From Pleurotus djamor (lineage: Eukaryota; Basidiomycota; Agaricomycetes; Agaricales; Pleurotaceae), in assembly GCA_029747585.1 (NCBI GenBank), contig JAPEVF010000052.1, forward strand, positions 81,998-145,997: a DNA stretch of 64,000 nt, written 5' to 3'. Positions 25,060 through 36,418 of this stretch are shown here, in pieces. The position numbers and the translations under genes are program-made. The notes below the pieces were generated by a model. The model was not told the DNA's origin, did not search any database, and saw only the letters and a program-made list of their open reading frames with translations. Each line of letters begins with the position of its first letter. Position 1 is the stretch's first letter.

Positions 25060-25465
25060 GAACAAGTCAGTTAAGAGGGTAGCTCAGCAAGGAAGAGATC
25101 ATGGAGTATGAGTGCTAGGCTATCTTGATCAGTATGTTTTTCAATAGGAACTAAGTGTACTCGTTGAATGGGCAGATGGGTTTAGATGTTTGATTGAGAG
25201 GGTACATGTACATTGAGAGGTTCGCATATTGATTTGGGTGATCGAGTCGAAGGCTAGTTCGATGTCCTCGCTAGCAAACAGTTGCCACAGAACTACCCCA
25301 CGTCTGGGATGAGTCTGTACTTCGTCGGGCTTGGTGTGACCGTTCATGGTCTTCTTTGGTTTGCTGAGGCACACTTTGGCGTCTTCTCCGCTTCAAGCGG
25401 GCATGATCGGCGTCATCACAGGCTACCTGAGAGGGAATGGCTGTTAAAAGGACACGAAGTCAAGT

Positions 25466-26505
25466 AGATATTTGTAAAACAACGTACAACACACCGATCG
25501 TATAGGGATTGAATCGAGGCTTTCAATCGAGCGGCGTCGGAGCGATAGCTCATCAGTCGAAAGCATTTCGCCCATCCTCGCGGCTTGACTTCCTTCAAGG
25601 CGTAGTAAGTGTTCCAATAACTGAAACACTCGTCAGCCAACAATTAAATGACGGAAGACAATGTTCAGATGCAGACATGTCATAATCCCCTTCTAGCGAG
25701 TTGTAGACCTTGTTTTCGCAATCGGCATAAATGAGATGCTCTAACCGACACTGTATCTGACTGAGCCTGACTTGAGCATGCCGAAATAGACTAGAGGTTC
25801 CGATAGGGTGATGGGGAAGTCTTTCCCCAACCAATCTCTCCAAGTCCTGTAACAGTCCTGGTAAAGGTTGAGCCCGGTCTGTTCATCAAAAGTAAGTCTC
25901 AACCCACGAATCTCTTCCTTTGAATCAGTGCGCTCGCCCGGTGAATTCGAGCCGTGACAACGCGAGGATTTCTGTTTCTTGCGTCCTCGCCGAGCAGCTG
26001 ACTGCGCTTGGGTGAAGTTTTTGGTAATAATCCGGATAGATTGGTCGATGTTTACGATCCACATCGCTCCAGTAGATAGGTTGACATATCGCGAGGAGAG
26101 GAAGTCAATCGTGCCAGTATACAATGTGCCTTCTGAGTCCACGCATTTTATACCTGGCTCATATGTGCGATCAAACATAGTCATGGCCCAAGGCGCGTCA
26201 TCGAGGAACTGCAGACAAGCGGGGATGATGCTTGGGGTCATGACTTTTGAGAGAACGTTACAGAGGACCTCAAGTGAGTTTTCGAGTCATCCCAAAAAGA
26301 CACCGGGATAGGCATCCAGGGTGCGCCTAACATGAGGCTTTGAGGGCTTGATGAGGCCCACATACGTTCTAGTCACAGCTTCGGAGTTCAATGGACGTAG
26401 TGATGGTTCAAGTTCAGGCGAAGTAGCGCTTGAATAGGCGCCAATGCCACCGTCCTTAAGTATTATTGGTCGGCCATCACACAAGCATTGCAAGATGAAG
26501 CCCAT
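25466..26505 (-). CDS. unknown protein, structure uncertain
   Basis: Several long minus-strand reading stretches look coding. One is near 26505-26287 (MGFILQCLCDGRPIILKDGG). The main one at 26241-25741 contains LQFLDDAPWAMTMFDRTYEP, a basic patch RRGRKKQKSS and LYQDCYRTWRDWLGKDFPI. A third is near 25640-25470 (YWNTYYALKEVKPRGWAK). No clean set of splice sites joins all three in phase, so either the exon limits differ from mine or the gene is damaged. No domain is recognised. It lies opposite to and between kinase-like genes B and C/D. Confidence 0.35.
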
Positions 26506-26859
26506 CAGGTACTTCCCTTTGTAATACTCCCCTCAGGTCTTTAGCTTCCAGAAAATTGGAATACAACTCGGTCGCCGCCCCTACCGCCGACTGACCTGAC
26601 CTAGGTGCTCGAAAGATGAAAGGCACCCAAACTTAGGTACCACCAACCGCAGAGGACATGTCAAAAGTTACTGTAGCTTCAAGAAGGATTTCCCTCGCCG
26701 CTTCTTTCTTTCCGACGATGAGCATATGCACCTACACATTACAGGTACATACTGGAATGTTCGCCCTGGCACACACAGTGGTAGACTTAAAAGGCAGAAA
26801 ATCAAGGCCACCATCGTTAGAATCATTGGGCAATTCTTTATCCCTCCTAGCCCCCAAAG

Positions 26860-28786
26860 ATGGTCGGTCCGACCTCGAGCCTTGTTCTTCTACAACTTCT
26901 CGCCGCACTCAGCGTGTTGTCGAAGCCATGCCGGAGCCCACATCCATACGACAATGTCGACGCGTCTAATGTTGTCACTATGGTAAGCACGCAGAGGAGT
27001 CTTGGAGCCCTTACTCATCCGTGCTTTCAGAATCAAGATCAAGTCGTTTTGACCGGCGAAGAGACATCTGACGCGTCTTTTGTACCGTTCGCTGGTGGTA
27101 TGAGCATCTTGAATCCTTGTTAAATTTCCGTCCTGACAAATGGTGCGATACAGAAAAACTCGTTTTGAATGCTGTGGAACGCACGATTACCAAAGTTGCT
27201 GATCAAGGAAACTCCGCTATCACCTACAAAGTGGATAGCCCCCCCGTCATAGAGGCTGGAATTCGAGCCTACCATTTACCGGGAAAAACCTCGTTGCTTA
27301 CGCTAAAACCGGGAGATGTAAGTCTTGGACTCGATGATTCTCTAAATACATCAGAGCACTCACCGCCTCTTCCCAATGAAGCGTCGACCGACAAGTTCAA
27401 AGATGAAATCAAGTGGCTTACCAAAGTCGACGAACTTCTCGCTGCTGGAAAGTACAACAATCGCGAATGGATCGTGTTCCATGGTGTAGACGACAAGAAA
27501 GATCTACTCATGACCAAATTCGGCAGCGAGCTCTGGCAATTGATGTTAAAGGGTTCGGTGAAGGAATGCGAAGCTAAATTGACCACAAAGCTACCTCTCA
27601 TCGTTGCTGAGGCAAAGGCCTACGTGTACGTGACCATATCTTCCTCTAAAGAATTCACTCTCATCATTGTGTTGAACAGGGTCAAATTCGGTGTCCTTCA
27701 CACTGACATCCATCCGGGCAATGTTTTGTGGGATGAAGCTGCCTCTGAACCAACTCTTATCGACTGGGGTCGAGCGGAGAAAGTGACGGGAGTGAGTGAC
27801 TGCCTTTTCGTCTCCTCTGCGGCGTCTAAGTATCGCCCTTGTTCAGTGGACACAGCAAGTCGAGAAGAGAGTCGTGGATCAAACTTACAACACTTATCTG
27901 AAATCAGGGGAGACAAAGATTTGCCACGACATGAAAGGAGTCAAACCCCAAGATACGGAAGTTGCTCCATTTTCCGGTATGCGCTCTTCTACGCTCCCTC
28001 GGCACCTGGATTTATACCAATGTTATCGTTTAGAAACCTTGACTCTCGGCGATGTAACGCGCACAATCACCAAGGTCGCAGATCAGGGTGATTCTGCCAT
28101 AACCTACAAGGTGGACGGTCCTGGATGGCCCGACCCATTCACGGACATCAACCTTGTCGCCTACGCAAAGACTGGTAAATGTACGCACCACTTACCCAAC
28201 CTTTACAACCTTCTGTTAACCCCAACTAACCACCATCGTCTCAAACGCAGCTTCTTCCGCTAGCTTCACTGAGGAGATCAAATGGCTGTCAAAGGTACAA
28301 GAGCTCCTAGCGGCAGGGAAATACAACGGACGTAACTGGATCGTCTTCTCTGGGGTAGAGGGGAAGACGGAGATCCTGTACACAGATGCTATCCAGGATG
28401 CTTGGAAGAAAGGTCAAGCAGCGTGTCAAGCAGCGGTGGAAGCGAGAGTGCCTCTGATTATCGCGGAGGTGAAGACATACGTGTGCGTTGGCTCTAATTC
28501 ATCTTATCTCCTTGGCCATGATCTGATGACGTTTTGAAATAGTGTGCGGTATGGGATTCTTCACCGTGACGTACATCCCGGCAATGTCTTGTGGGACAAG
28601 GCAGCGACTACGCCCACCCTGATCGACTGGGGTATAGCGACTGAAGAAAAGAGTGTGAGTCATCATATCCGTCATATGTAAACGCCGAGATTTAACAAAC
28701 CTTCCTAGTGGGCCAAAGTCGAAAAACAGGTCAACCAGCAAGTCGAGCGGATGTTCTTGACCGGTCCAACAAGGCCATGTCAGTGA
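26860..28786 (+). CDS. kinase-like gene C/D: two kinase-fold domains fused in one gene, frameshift in the first
   Basis: Ten exons: 26860-26982, 27031-27097, 27154-27317, 27382-27625, 27680-27791, 27847-27976, 28034-28180, 28251-28482, 28543-28654, 28709-28786. A signal peptide (SLVLLQLLAALSVLS) leads to domain 1 with HTDIHPGNVLWD and LIDWGRAEKV. Where genes A and B stop after CHDLR, this gene reads CHDMKGVKPQDTEVAPFSG and splices in phase into the ETLTLGDVTRTITKV start of domain 2, which has a canonical LHRDVHPGNVLWD and LIDWG. Domain 2 has no signal peptide of its own. The third exon is 164 nt, not 147 nt, a net +17 that breaks the frame between the VDSP and GKNLVAYAKTG motifs. So the gene is a natural tandem-domain fusion that is either recently inactivated or carries a sequence error. 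Confidence 0.7.
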
Positions 28787-30718
28787 CGGGAGGTGTTGAT
28801 ATTTATATGGAGTACGTGTGTAGATCAGGCGTGGTGTCTTCGGGTTTGACACGGTTGAGCAAAGAGGTCAATTATCTATATCAGGATCCAAGTAACTACA
28901 TGTACATACTATTATTATCGTTCAATTACCTGCCTTGAAGGCAATCAACCAGGCTGGAGTATCCCGCATCCGGTTCCGCAGGCTTTGTCTGCCCAAGGTT
29001 ACGAGCGGCGTCTTCTCTCGCTAAAATTCATACGGACATTGATAACATCTGCGTGGCGTCAACACGACAAACCCAATGCCGATCCGAGGACTTGTTGATT
29101 CCAGAGCAAAACAGACGTTGACTAGTGGGTCTGGTCATTACAAATACACCGGAGGAGGACGGTTGAGTTTCGGTTCGCGTAAACACTCTGCGTCAGGGAG
29201 GTGGAGACGTACCATAGTGGAAACAAACCCGGTGTCCAAAGGATCAAAGCAAAAAGTGGTTCGACGAAATGGATAGCGTAAGGACAGCCAAGAGAACACA
29301 AGGTCAACGTAAAAAACCCTAATCATCGTACGATCAAATCAATTGGATCGCCATATGGCCGACGACCTTTGATTTCAAGACCGTTTGTTCGGAAAAGGCA
29401 AATCGGTTGTTGTCCGACTGGGATGGGGCCCTCGTATGAAAATAAACTGATGACAAGACATGTGCGCTTGGCTGTAAGCGAGGTTTTGAGTGTTTACGAC
29501 ACAAGACTGAGAGATAGCCGACGGTTCTTTGAATCGTAGATGACCAAGGACGACCAGATGACAAGTCTAGGCTTTGGACTTGGTCAGCTACAGTAGCCGG
29601 GCGGCCCGCTCGAACGCGTGGAAGAGAACGTCCCATCATAGGTGGTATGGAGGATCCAGGATACTATCGGTGCTATTGAGGTCATCGCCAAGGCGCCATG
29701 GATTGGAGGAAACGTGAGTGTTCGGGAGTAAAAGGCTGAGGCGATGGCTTGGCCGCCCAAGAGTACGAATGGACATGTAGGACAAGGGAGCAAGTGTGCA
29801 TGACTTTGTCGCGATCATGCTGATGTCACAAGGGGTAGCTCGGTTAGATAGAGACGTTGCGAGGAAGCCGCCCAGGACGGGAGCAATTGATTCAGATACA
29901 TCTCGAGAAGATAGCGCGAGATAGGACCGAGGTACGGCTTAACATTCGGGAATGCGATCGACAGGCGACAGGATGCCAAGGAGAAATTTTAAACATTGCC
30001 CGGCGATATGCAGTGGGACCTTGGGTTAGATAGCTCGCTTTTGGCAGTATTTGCGTCGGAATCAAGCCCTGTGTACAGAAATAGAGCCATTACGGCAACG
30101 GTGCCATCGGTATGAGGAGTCGCAGTCTCAGAAAAGCCCTCCAGTGGGAGAAGTCACGTCGGGTCATTGTCAATGAAAGATAAGTTGTGGGTAACCGAGG
30201 TTGTCGCCAAGCCCAAGACGACTGATGCGTGGGTGGAAATAGAAGCGATGGAGAGAACAAAGTATGGGAGAGTTCCCGTCTGTGGTTGAGCATGAATTGA
30301 CAATCCGAGGCCGGACGCCGAGAGGATCACATTGCAGTTGATGGGACCGTTCATTTTGTGATTGATACTCGAAGGTCGTAGAAATTCTGCGATGGAGTGG
30401 TGGTGGTTGTTCGTGGAAGGAAGTGCGACGTGAGAAGCGCTCGCTGACCGAAAATGTCAAACACCGCTAAAGTCCGCACTTAGGAGTGGGATGCCTGCCC
30501 TGAAGTTTGAGCAAAAGGGGTTCCGTGTTGATTTGTTCCCACGAAAGTCAACGCGTCTGAATCGGACAGGTTTGTGTGGCACAGCTTTTGCATCTCTTCC
30601 CTTCTTCCTCTCATCTTCCATCCTCTCGTATATATAGGCAGTTCTTCTTCAGCTTGCTATATACCCCTTCTAATCCCCCGCATACCCCCTTTCACCCGAA
30701 AAATCCAACCCGCCAGCA
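28787..30718. other. long stretch without a confident gene; possible decayed minus-strand gene
   Basis: On the minus strand, 30354-30000 reads as a hydrophobic protein (PYFVLSIASISTHASVVLGL, then FIDNDPT, a TGA stop, and a further open stretch LLPLEGFSETATPHTDG). 29793-29584 reads LGGQAIASAFYSRTLTFPP. The pieces are broken by stops and have no convincing splice sites, so this may be a relic of a membrane protein. Nothing else is supported. Confidence 0.25.
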
Positions 30719-31808
30719 ATGGGCAGAGCTCTTTTCTCCGTCTCCCACCCAGTCTCAAAGCCTCAGGTCCACGTAGAGCCAGAGCCCCAGGTTCAGACCT
30801 ACGAAAACTGGTCGCGCTTGAACGAGTTTGACCCTGACTCGGACGAATTCTTCGAAAATGCAGTCTATGAAGCCGTACTTCCTGCAGGTGCCATGGATCA
30901 GATTGCAGCGGGAGGGGAACAGCCCTCCGATCGTGATCGACCCAACGCAAGCGTAGGCGTAGGCGTTGGCTCCGACGCAACTTCAGAGCAGCCCTGGTAC
31001 TACGAGTACATCCGTGGCCCTGACCTCAGGTATCTGCCTCCCCCAGACCAGCAACCCCTTACCTTCGAACAACGCCAATCTCTCGCCAATCAAGCCCGCC
31101 GCTCTCGCTCGGCGAGTGTATCTTCCCTCGCTTCCCCGCTCCCACCCCTTGTTCCCATGGACCACCCGCTCCTGAGAGAGTTGTANCCCTGATGGTCGAA
31201 TGCCCCCCGCAGGTTGGGCCCCCTTCCGTCACAGCCGTGCTCCCCCAGCCAACCGACCACGACTTGCCCGTACAGAGAGTGCAGAAGGGGCAGATTCAAG
31301 CCCGGATTCCAGCGCTCCTGCTACACCAAACCCGGAGAACATGTCAGCTTCGCAGCTGTGGACATCAAACACACCATTGGGACGAGACACAGGTGCATCA
31401 CCGTTGCCTCCACCAAGTGCACAGCTTCCTTTCATNCCCCCGCCTGACTCTCGCCCAGCTGAAAATCACACCAGACGCGGCCACGAGACCAGACCCCACC
31501 CGGTTACACAAGTGCCTTGGTTGAACATCGACAGCTTGTCTGAATCCAGACGGCGCCCAAGCATTTCGGATCGTCGCCCATCTGTGTCGGAGCAGCCGAA
31601 CACTCCCCAGCCTGAGCGCCGTNGCCCTCGCTNNGTCCCCCGTCGCTCNATGGGAAATGGGATATTCGGCGTTCAATACACATCACCTTCCGGTGGCCCA
31701 CTTCCCAACCCTAACGCTCGCATCTCGCATACCTGGCAATCGGCATCTCCCCCTACCTACCAATCTATTCCTCCTCTCCGCGCTACCCCCCTCGATGTTG
31801 CCATCTAA
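30719..31808 (+). CDS. unknown Pro/Ser-rich protein, 362 residues
   Basis: The gene is intronless if the N at 31186 is not a real base: the span without it is 1089 nt, exactly 363 codons, and LLRELYPDGRMPPAGWAPF reads through. With the N counted, the frame breaks at that point. The product has an acidic N-terminal part (NWSRLNEFDPDSDEFFENAV), then EQPWYYEYIRGPDLRYLPPP, then long Ser/Pro/Arg-rich segments with RRPSISDRRPSVSE and a PTYQS near the C-terminus. No signal peptide, TM helix or known domain is seen. The C-terminal part looks disordered. Function unknown. Confidence 0.6.
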
Positions 31809-32153
31809 ACGGATGGTATAGCAGTGGTTTCCCGGTGGTTGTGGGTCCCAGTTTGGGCTGATTGTTTCGATGAAGGGTTGATCTAGACGGTTCTCTGGGT
31901 TTATGTTGATGTCAGATGAAGGGAACTTTACCTATCTTTATCCTATCTTTTACCCATGCAACAAAAGGAAGCTGTTTTCGGGATTGCCTGCTTCCCCCAT
32001 GCCCTATGTTTCCAACATTCACACACCAGTTGATCCATTTTCTTTCATGTCGCTCCTTTAGGCCCTATGGTTATCTTAGCGCTCGTCTTGTAGATCAGCG
32101 TTGTAAACTAGATGTACATCCAAGTATTTGAGTGTACCGCATTTGTAGATTTA
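31809..32153. other. short 3' intergenic region
   Basis: Between the convergent ends of the Pro/Ser-rich gene and the p40-like gene only T-rich, probably untranslated sequence is seen. Confidence 0.5.
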
Positions 32154-34508
32154 TCACCCACTTCTTGGCTCGTTTAAATTATGTTCCCAACGATGACCTG
32201 TTTGCCTGGACGTTAATGATGTGTGAGTCGTCAACCCCACCGAGCATCCCATTGTCCGATACTCTCGACCATCATCCATGAACATGGGCGAGGTGCCTGA
32301 GTGTTGGATTGCTTCGCGACAACNTGGGGTCACGATAACGGACCAAGTGTCCTCTCCATCTGCCCGTGGCACACGAGGAGCTGGTTGCTTAGTAGAACCA
32401 GCAGTCGAGCCCAGGGAGGACGGAAGGAAAGTGACCGGAGAAATGAGGAAGCAGTGAGCAGTGAGCGACATGAAGGGTATAGAATGAGGAGATGGATTCG
32501 AGCAAAGCCTGGACATAACGGTACGTGAGCAAGGACGAGAAATCTGTTGGCGATGCTGACCAACGTACATGATGATAGCATCCAAAAGCTTTTGCACGAA
32601 TTGCGGAGGGAAGAAACCTCGCCAGGATAGATGAGTTATGCCGCCGATAAATGTATTCGGAGGAGGTTCATAGACGGCGATGTATGGATCTACGCTATCG
32701 TTGACTTGCAGTCTACGAAGGGCATTTGGTGTGAGTAGATCCGTTGGAAAAGTGTGTCAAAGAGCAACATAGCCTACCGTTGCGACCCAAAACCAGCCAT
32801 CCCAATCCATTCAAATAGAGCCGTAGCGTCTTCATCCCAGTCTTCGATCTTATCTTCAACATCGTTTTTGCTTGCACCAGGAGGACGGGGGGAGTTGAGT
32901 TTCGGACGGTGGGTTAAATGCACGACCGGTATATGTATGCTTCGCGTCTTCTCGATAGTAGCGAATGTAGATTGACGTGATAATCCGCTTAGACCATCTG
33001 TGACAGGTGAATCGATGAGAATCAACCATGAGTTCGCCCGAACGTCCAGGAAGTATCTATGCAAACGGCAAACGTACCCGGTAGGGTAGTTTCTTCAGTG
33101 TAGACGAGGACATCCCAAGTCCGACCTCTTCTCGAATCCCAGGCTTCGATGGCCGCGTTGCGTTTCCCCACATTCGCCTCAGATTCAACGTGCTTTTGCA
33201 AGGGGATAGTGATGACTACGCTAGGAATGTTTTCGTTAGCTCAGAGTCATCTATGAAAGGCGTTACGTGAAGATAAAGAGCGGCGTACCGTATTGTTCTG
33301 GACAANCCTTTGAACGGCAGCTTTTTGCCCACTAAGTGGAGGCCCTCATAGGTGTCTTTACACACACAGAGGGTGAGGACACCTCGTGTATCGATACACC
33401 ATACATCATCGTCCTGCGGTTGTGAGCAGAGAGATATGAAAGGTCTGGCCAACGGTGGGATCGAAAGCCCAAAACAAGGATAGCAAAATGCAAAGTGCAG
33501 CCCCGTTAGCTAAGTGCAAAGACGCGAGACATAAACAGGTACAGACCTTTCTGGGTTGCGTTCAAGACAATCTTCCGCCCATTGGACAATTTGCGATAAG
33601 CTCGCTCCACCACTGTACCAAGAAGAGATTACCCCCGCAAGCACCGTTTCCAGGATATTGGCATCCCCAGTATCGTCGGCATTGGGGGATCTCGAAGGGA
33701 TTAACACATCGATCTGAGACAGACAGAAACCGAAAACAACACAGTTAGAGTTAGACTTAGCATTTTCAATGGGTATGCAGACGCAACAATAGAGAACGCA
33801 AAGGAGGTAAGAAACGAAAACTCCGGATGCATTTGATGAATATCAAACGTCCGGACACCGGGGGAGAGATAATTCTCTTGTCGAGGACATGATCGAAGAT
33901 CGCAGAAACGGAGACAAAAGGATATGGTGTCGAGATGCCCGGATGTCCAAGTCCAAGTCCCAATGCTCTAGAAGCCCAGTACGTCGAGCTTCGAAGGGGT
34001 TAACTCTTTCTTGTCCAAGGCCGGTTCCACAAACCGTCCGAGTCGAGACATAGCTATCTCCCAATGGAGGGTGTTACATGACGGCATAGGTATCCGACGT
34101 GCCTTATCCTCGCAAGTTATGAAGGCGAATGGATGCGAGAAGAACGAATGTTGACTCCAACACCCACACTAGTTCGCATGCGTTGTGCATACATGCTAAA
34201 CCAAGCCAAAAGTATATGCATTCCGATGGAGAACATTCCTCAAGGCGATAGATATGCAAAGAACAGAGAGAAATCAAACATAGAGATGCACAGAAAGTTC
34301 GAGTCCTGACCTGTTGGGTAAACGGATGCGCCATAGCCCAATGGGCCAAGTCTTTTGGGCTGTCTCCTGTTGAAACTTTCATATGTCTGTTTTCGGGTGT
34401 GACGGAGGTCATGGTGGTAGGAAACAAAGAATGGGTTTCAGCAAGCGAGCCGCGTCTCGGAATGAAAACATACCCTCCGAACTGATCGTCGATCACACTA
34501 ACCCTCAC
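32154..34508 (-). CDS. probable RNase P/MRP subunit, p40 (Rpp40)-like
   Basis: Exons on the minus strand read MRVSVIDDQFGGYVFIPRRG to MAHPFTQQ, then after a long intron IDVLIPSRSPNADD and SSWYSGGASLSQIVQWAEDC. They continue with TRGVLTLCVCKDTYEGLHLV and GKKLPFK, RTWDVLVYTEE, FLDVRANSWLILIDSP, and EWIGMAGFGSQR followed by NDSVDPYIAVYEPP and LSWRGFFPPQFVQKLL. The last part has the Rpp40 pattern (EWLG, DDxDPYxSxY, RWxGxxxPxW), and the HPFTQQ-xDVFIP start also fits. Rpp40 is a protein subunit of the RNase P and RNase MRP complexes that process tRNA and rRNA precursors. One intron (about 33720-34317) is near 600 nt, ten times the local norm. The C-terminal exon (to 32154) is less certain. Confidence 0.55.
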
Positions 34509-34660
34509 AATGGACTCTGCGTATTGTTATGTTTTACATCCCTAATGCATTATATATGGTTGCGTATGTGTTACAGCGGTATTTTGTATGTTAGCAAATG
34601 AGTACGTCTATGGAAAGCGAATCTAAGAACACCCGAATCTCCCAGAAGGACACAGCGAAT

Positions 34661-36418
34661 TTAGGCCAAGGGAGCCTTGACGTATTTCCTGCGGTACTTG
34701 GAGTCAACACTGTCGAGGTAGTAAGCACCAGGCCAGATGTTGGAAACGGAGCCCTCGGGCGTGTAGGAGACAGCATTGTGGTTCTTCTCACGAAGCTAAG
34801 AAAGTCACGAGAACTCATCAGTACAACCGAAGAAATGACTAGATAACACAGGAATACTCACAGCAAGGGCGTCAACGAAGTCCTGGCAAGGAACAACGTC
34901 CATGCTGGCAAGTCGTTGGAGCAAGTCCATTTTCTCCTTGATCTCCGAGGTGTCACCCTTCACGCGGAAAGTGAAGAAGCTGGCGGCGCAGCCACTGCCG
35001 AAAGCGAACATGCTGACACGCTTGCCCCGGAGTTGGGTAGGCTCCACGCTCGAGACGAGGGAAGCAAGGCAGCCGTAGAGGGAGCCAGTGTACATGTTAC
35101 CAAGGCGCTTTGAGCAAGCCATGGCAGGGTCGGTCTTTTGTTGGAAAGACTTCTTGGAGGCAGCGATGAAGGTCTTCTCGACATCCTTGTTGGACAAGGA
35201 CTCTTTTTGTGAGGCAGAGAGGAAGGCATCACGGTTGGGGACATCGGCGAAACGAGGGGCATCGGGGTTCGAACGGAAATCGTTGAAGAGCATGCGGCCA
35301 TGTCCCTTCACGGCTTGCTTGCCGTATGGGCTGTGGAAGAGGGCATAGTCGACGGATTCGAGAGAGAAGGCAGCCTTGGGGTCTGCTGGCTTCTCGCCAG
35401 CGGGTGCAGAGGTAAGGCCGTTAAGCTGAGCGAGCTTGAGGGCCCGGGCAGTCTTTTCGCGGTAACGCGAGTAAGCCTCATCGAGAGCGGCGATATAGGT
35501 CACAACCGAAACGGGGCCATCAACCTCCGGATATTCGGAGGAGAGGTTGGGCTTGTAGAAGTCGTATGTGTTGGCCATGTGCGTTCCATGAATAGCTAAA
35601 CAGCAACATCGAAGCGTGAGCAAAACATTCCGGAAATGGAGAACAGAAGGTTAACGGTGAGATCGGATGACCGAATATTACGAGGGGGTGGTAATGATGG
35701 CAAAACCGGGTAAATAACTCACGTTCAAACACAATTGGTGCGTTGGGGCCGATAAGCATGGCACAAGCGCCAGCACCACCAGCTGGACGAGCAGCGCCTT
35801 CAGCGTAGACAGCGATATCACCGGCAACGACAATAGCATTACGACCATCCCAGGAGGTCGATTCGATCCAGTTCACAGCGTTGAACAGGGCAGCAGTGGA
35901 GCCGTAGCAAGCGTTCTTGGAGTCGATACCCTCAATGTCGAAGTTACCAGACTCGGCAAACAAGTCCATGAGGTGGGTCTTGACAGACTTGGACTTGTCG
36001 ATGATGGTTTCAGTTCCAACATCAATGCGCCCAATGGACATGGGGTCGATGTTGAACTTCTGGAGAAGACCGTCGACAGCTAAGGGTTGGACTTAGCATG
36101 TGACGAGAACATCACAGAAAGATGAGTACGTACCGTTCAAGGCAAAGGAGTTGATGTCTTCACGGTCATCTGGCCAGGCCATGTATTCCTGACCAAGACC
36201 AATGGTGTACTTGCCCTTGGAAACACCGTCGAAGACTTCCAAGTCAGACTCAGAAATGCACTAGAAGGATCGTGTCAAGGTAAGCCCATCGTACGAGGAG
36301 AAAAAAGACGCGTTCGTACTCTCTTGGGGAAGTAGACCTCCATGGCGAGGATACCGACATCCTTGGGGCGGGGGATGTCGACGTTGGCAACGTGGGTGGC
36401 AACGATGGGGATGGTCAT
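34661..36418 (-). CDS. ERG13: hydroxymethylglutaryl-CoA synthase
   Basis: Exons on the minus strand give a complete HMG-CoA synthase. It starts [20 protein letters not shown] and has the general-acid Glu in [31 protein letters not shown], the nucleophile Cys in [36 protein letters not shown], the active-site His in [18 protein letters not shown], and the late [14 protein letters not shown]. It ends YVKAPLA and a TAA at 34661. The enzyme joins acetyl-CoA and acetoacetyl-CoA to HMG-CoA, the step before HMG-CoA reductase in sterol and isoprenoid synthesis. Length and all catalytic residues are normal. Upstream (36540-36580) is an A+T-rich patch that may hold the promoter; no sterol element was identified. 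Confidence 0.96.

Noticed and set aside
26860..28786. Reading the C and D kinase-like domains as two separate genes
   Set aside because: There is no stop after domain C, no start or signal peptide before domain D, and the connecting splice is in phase.
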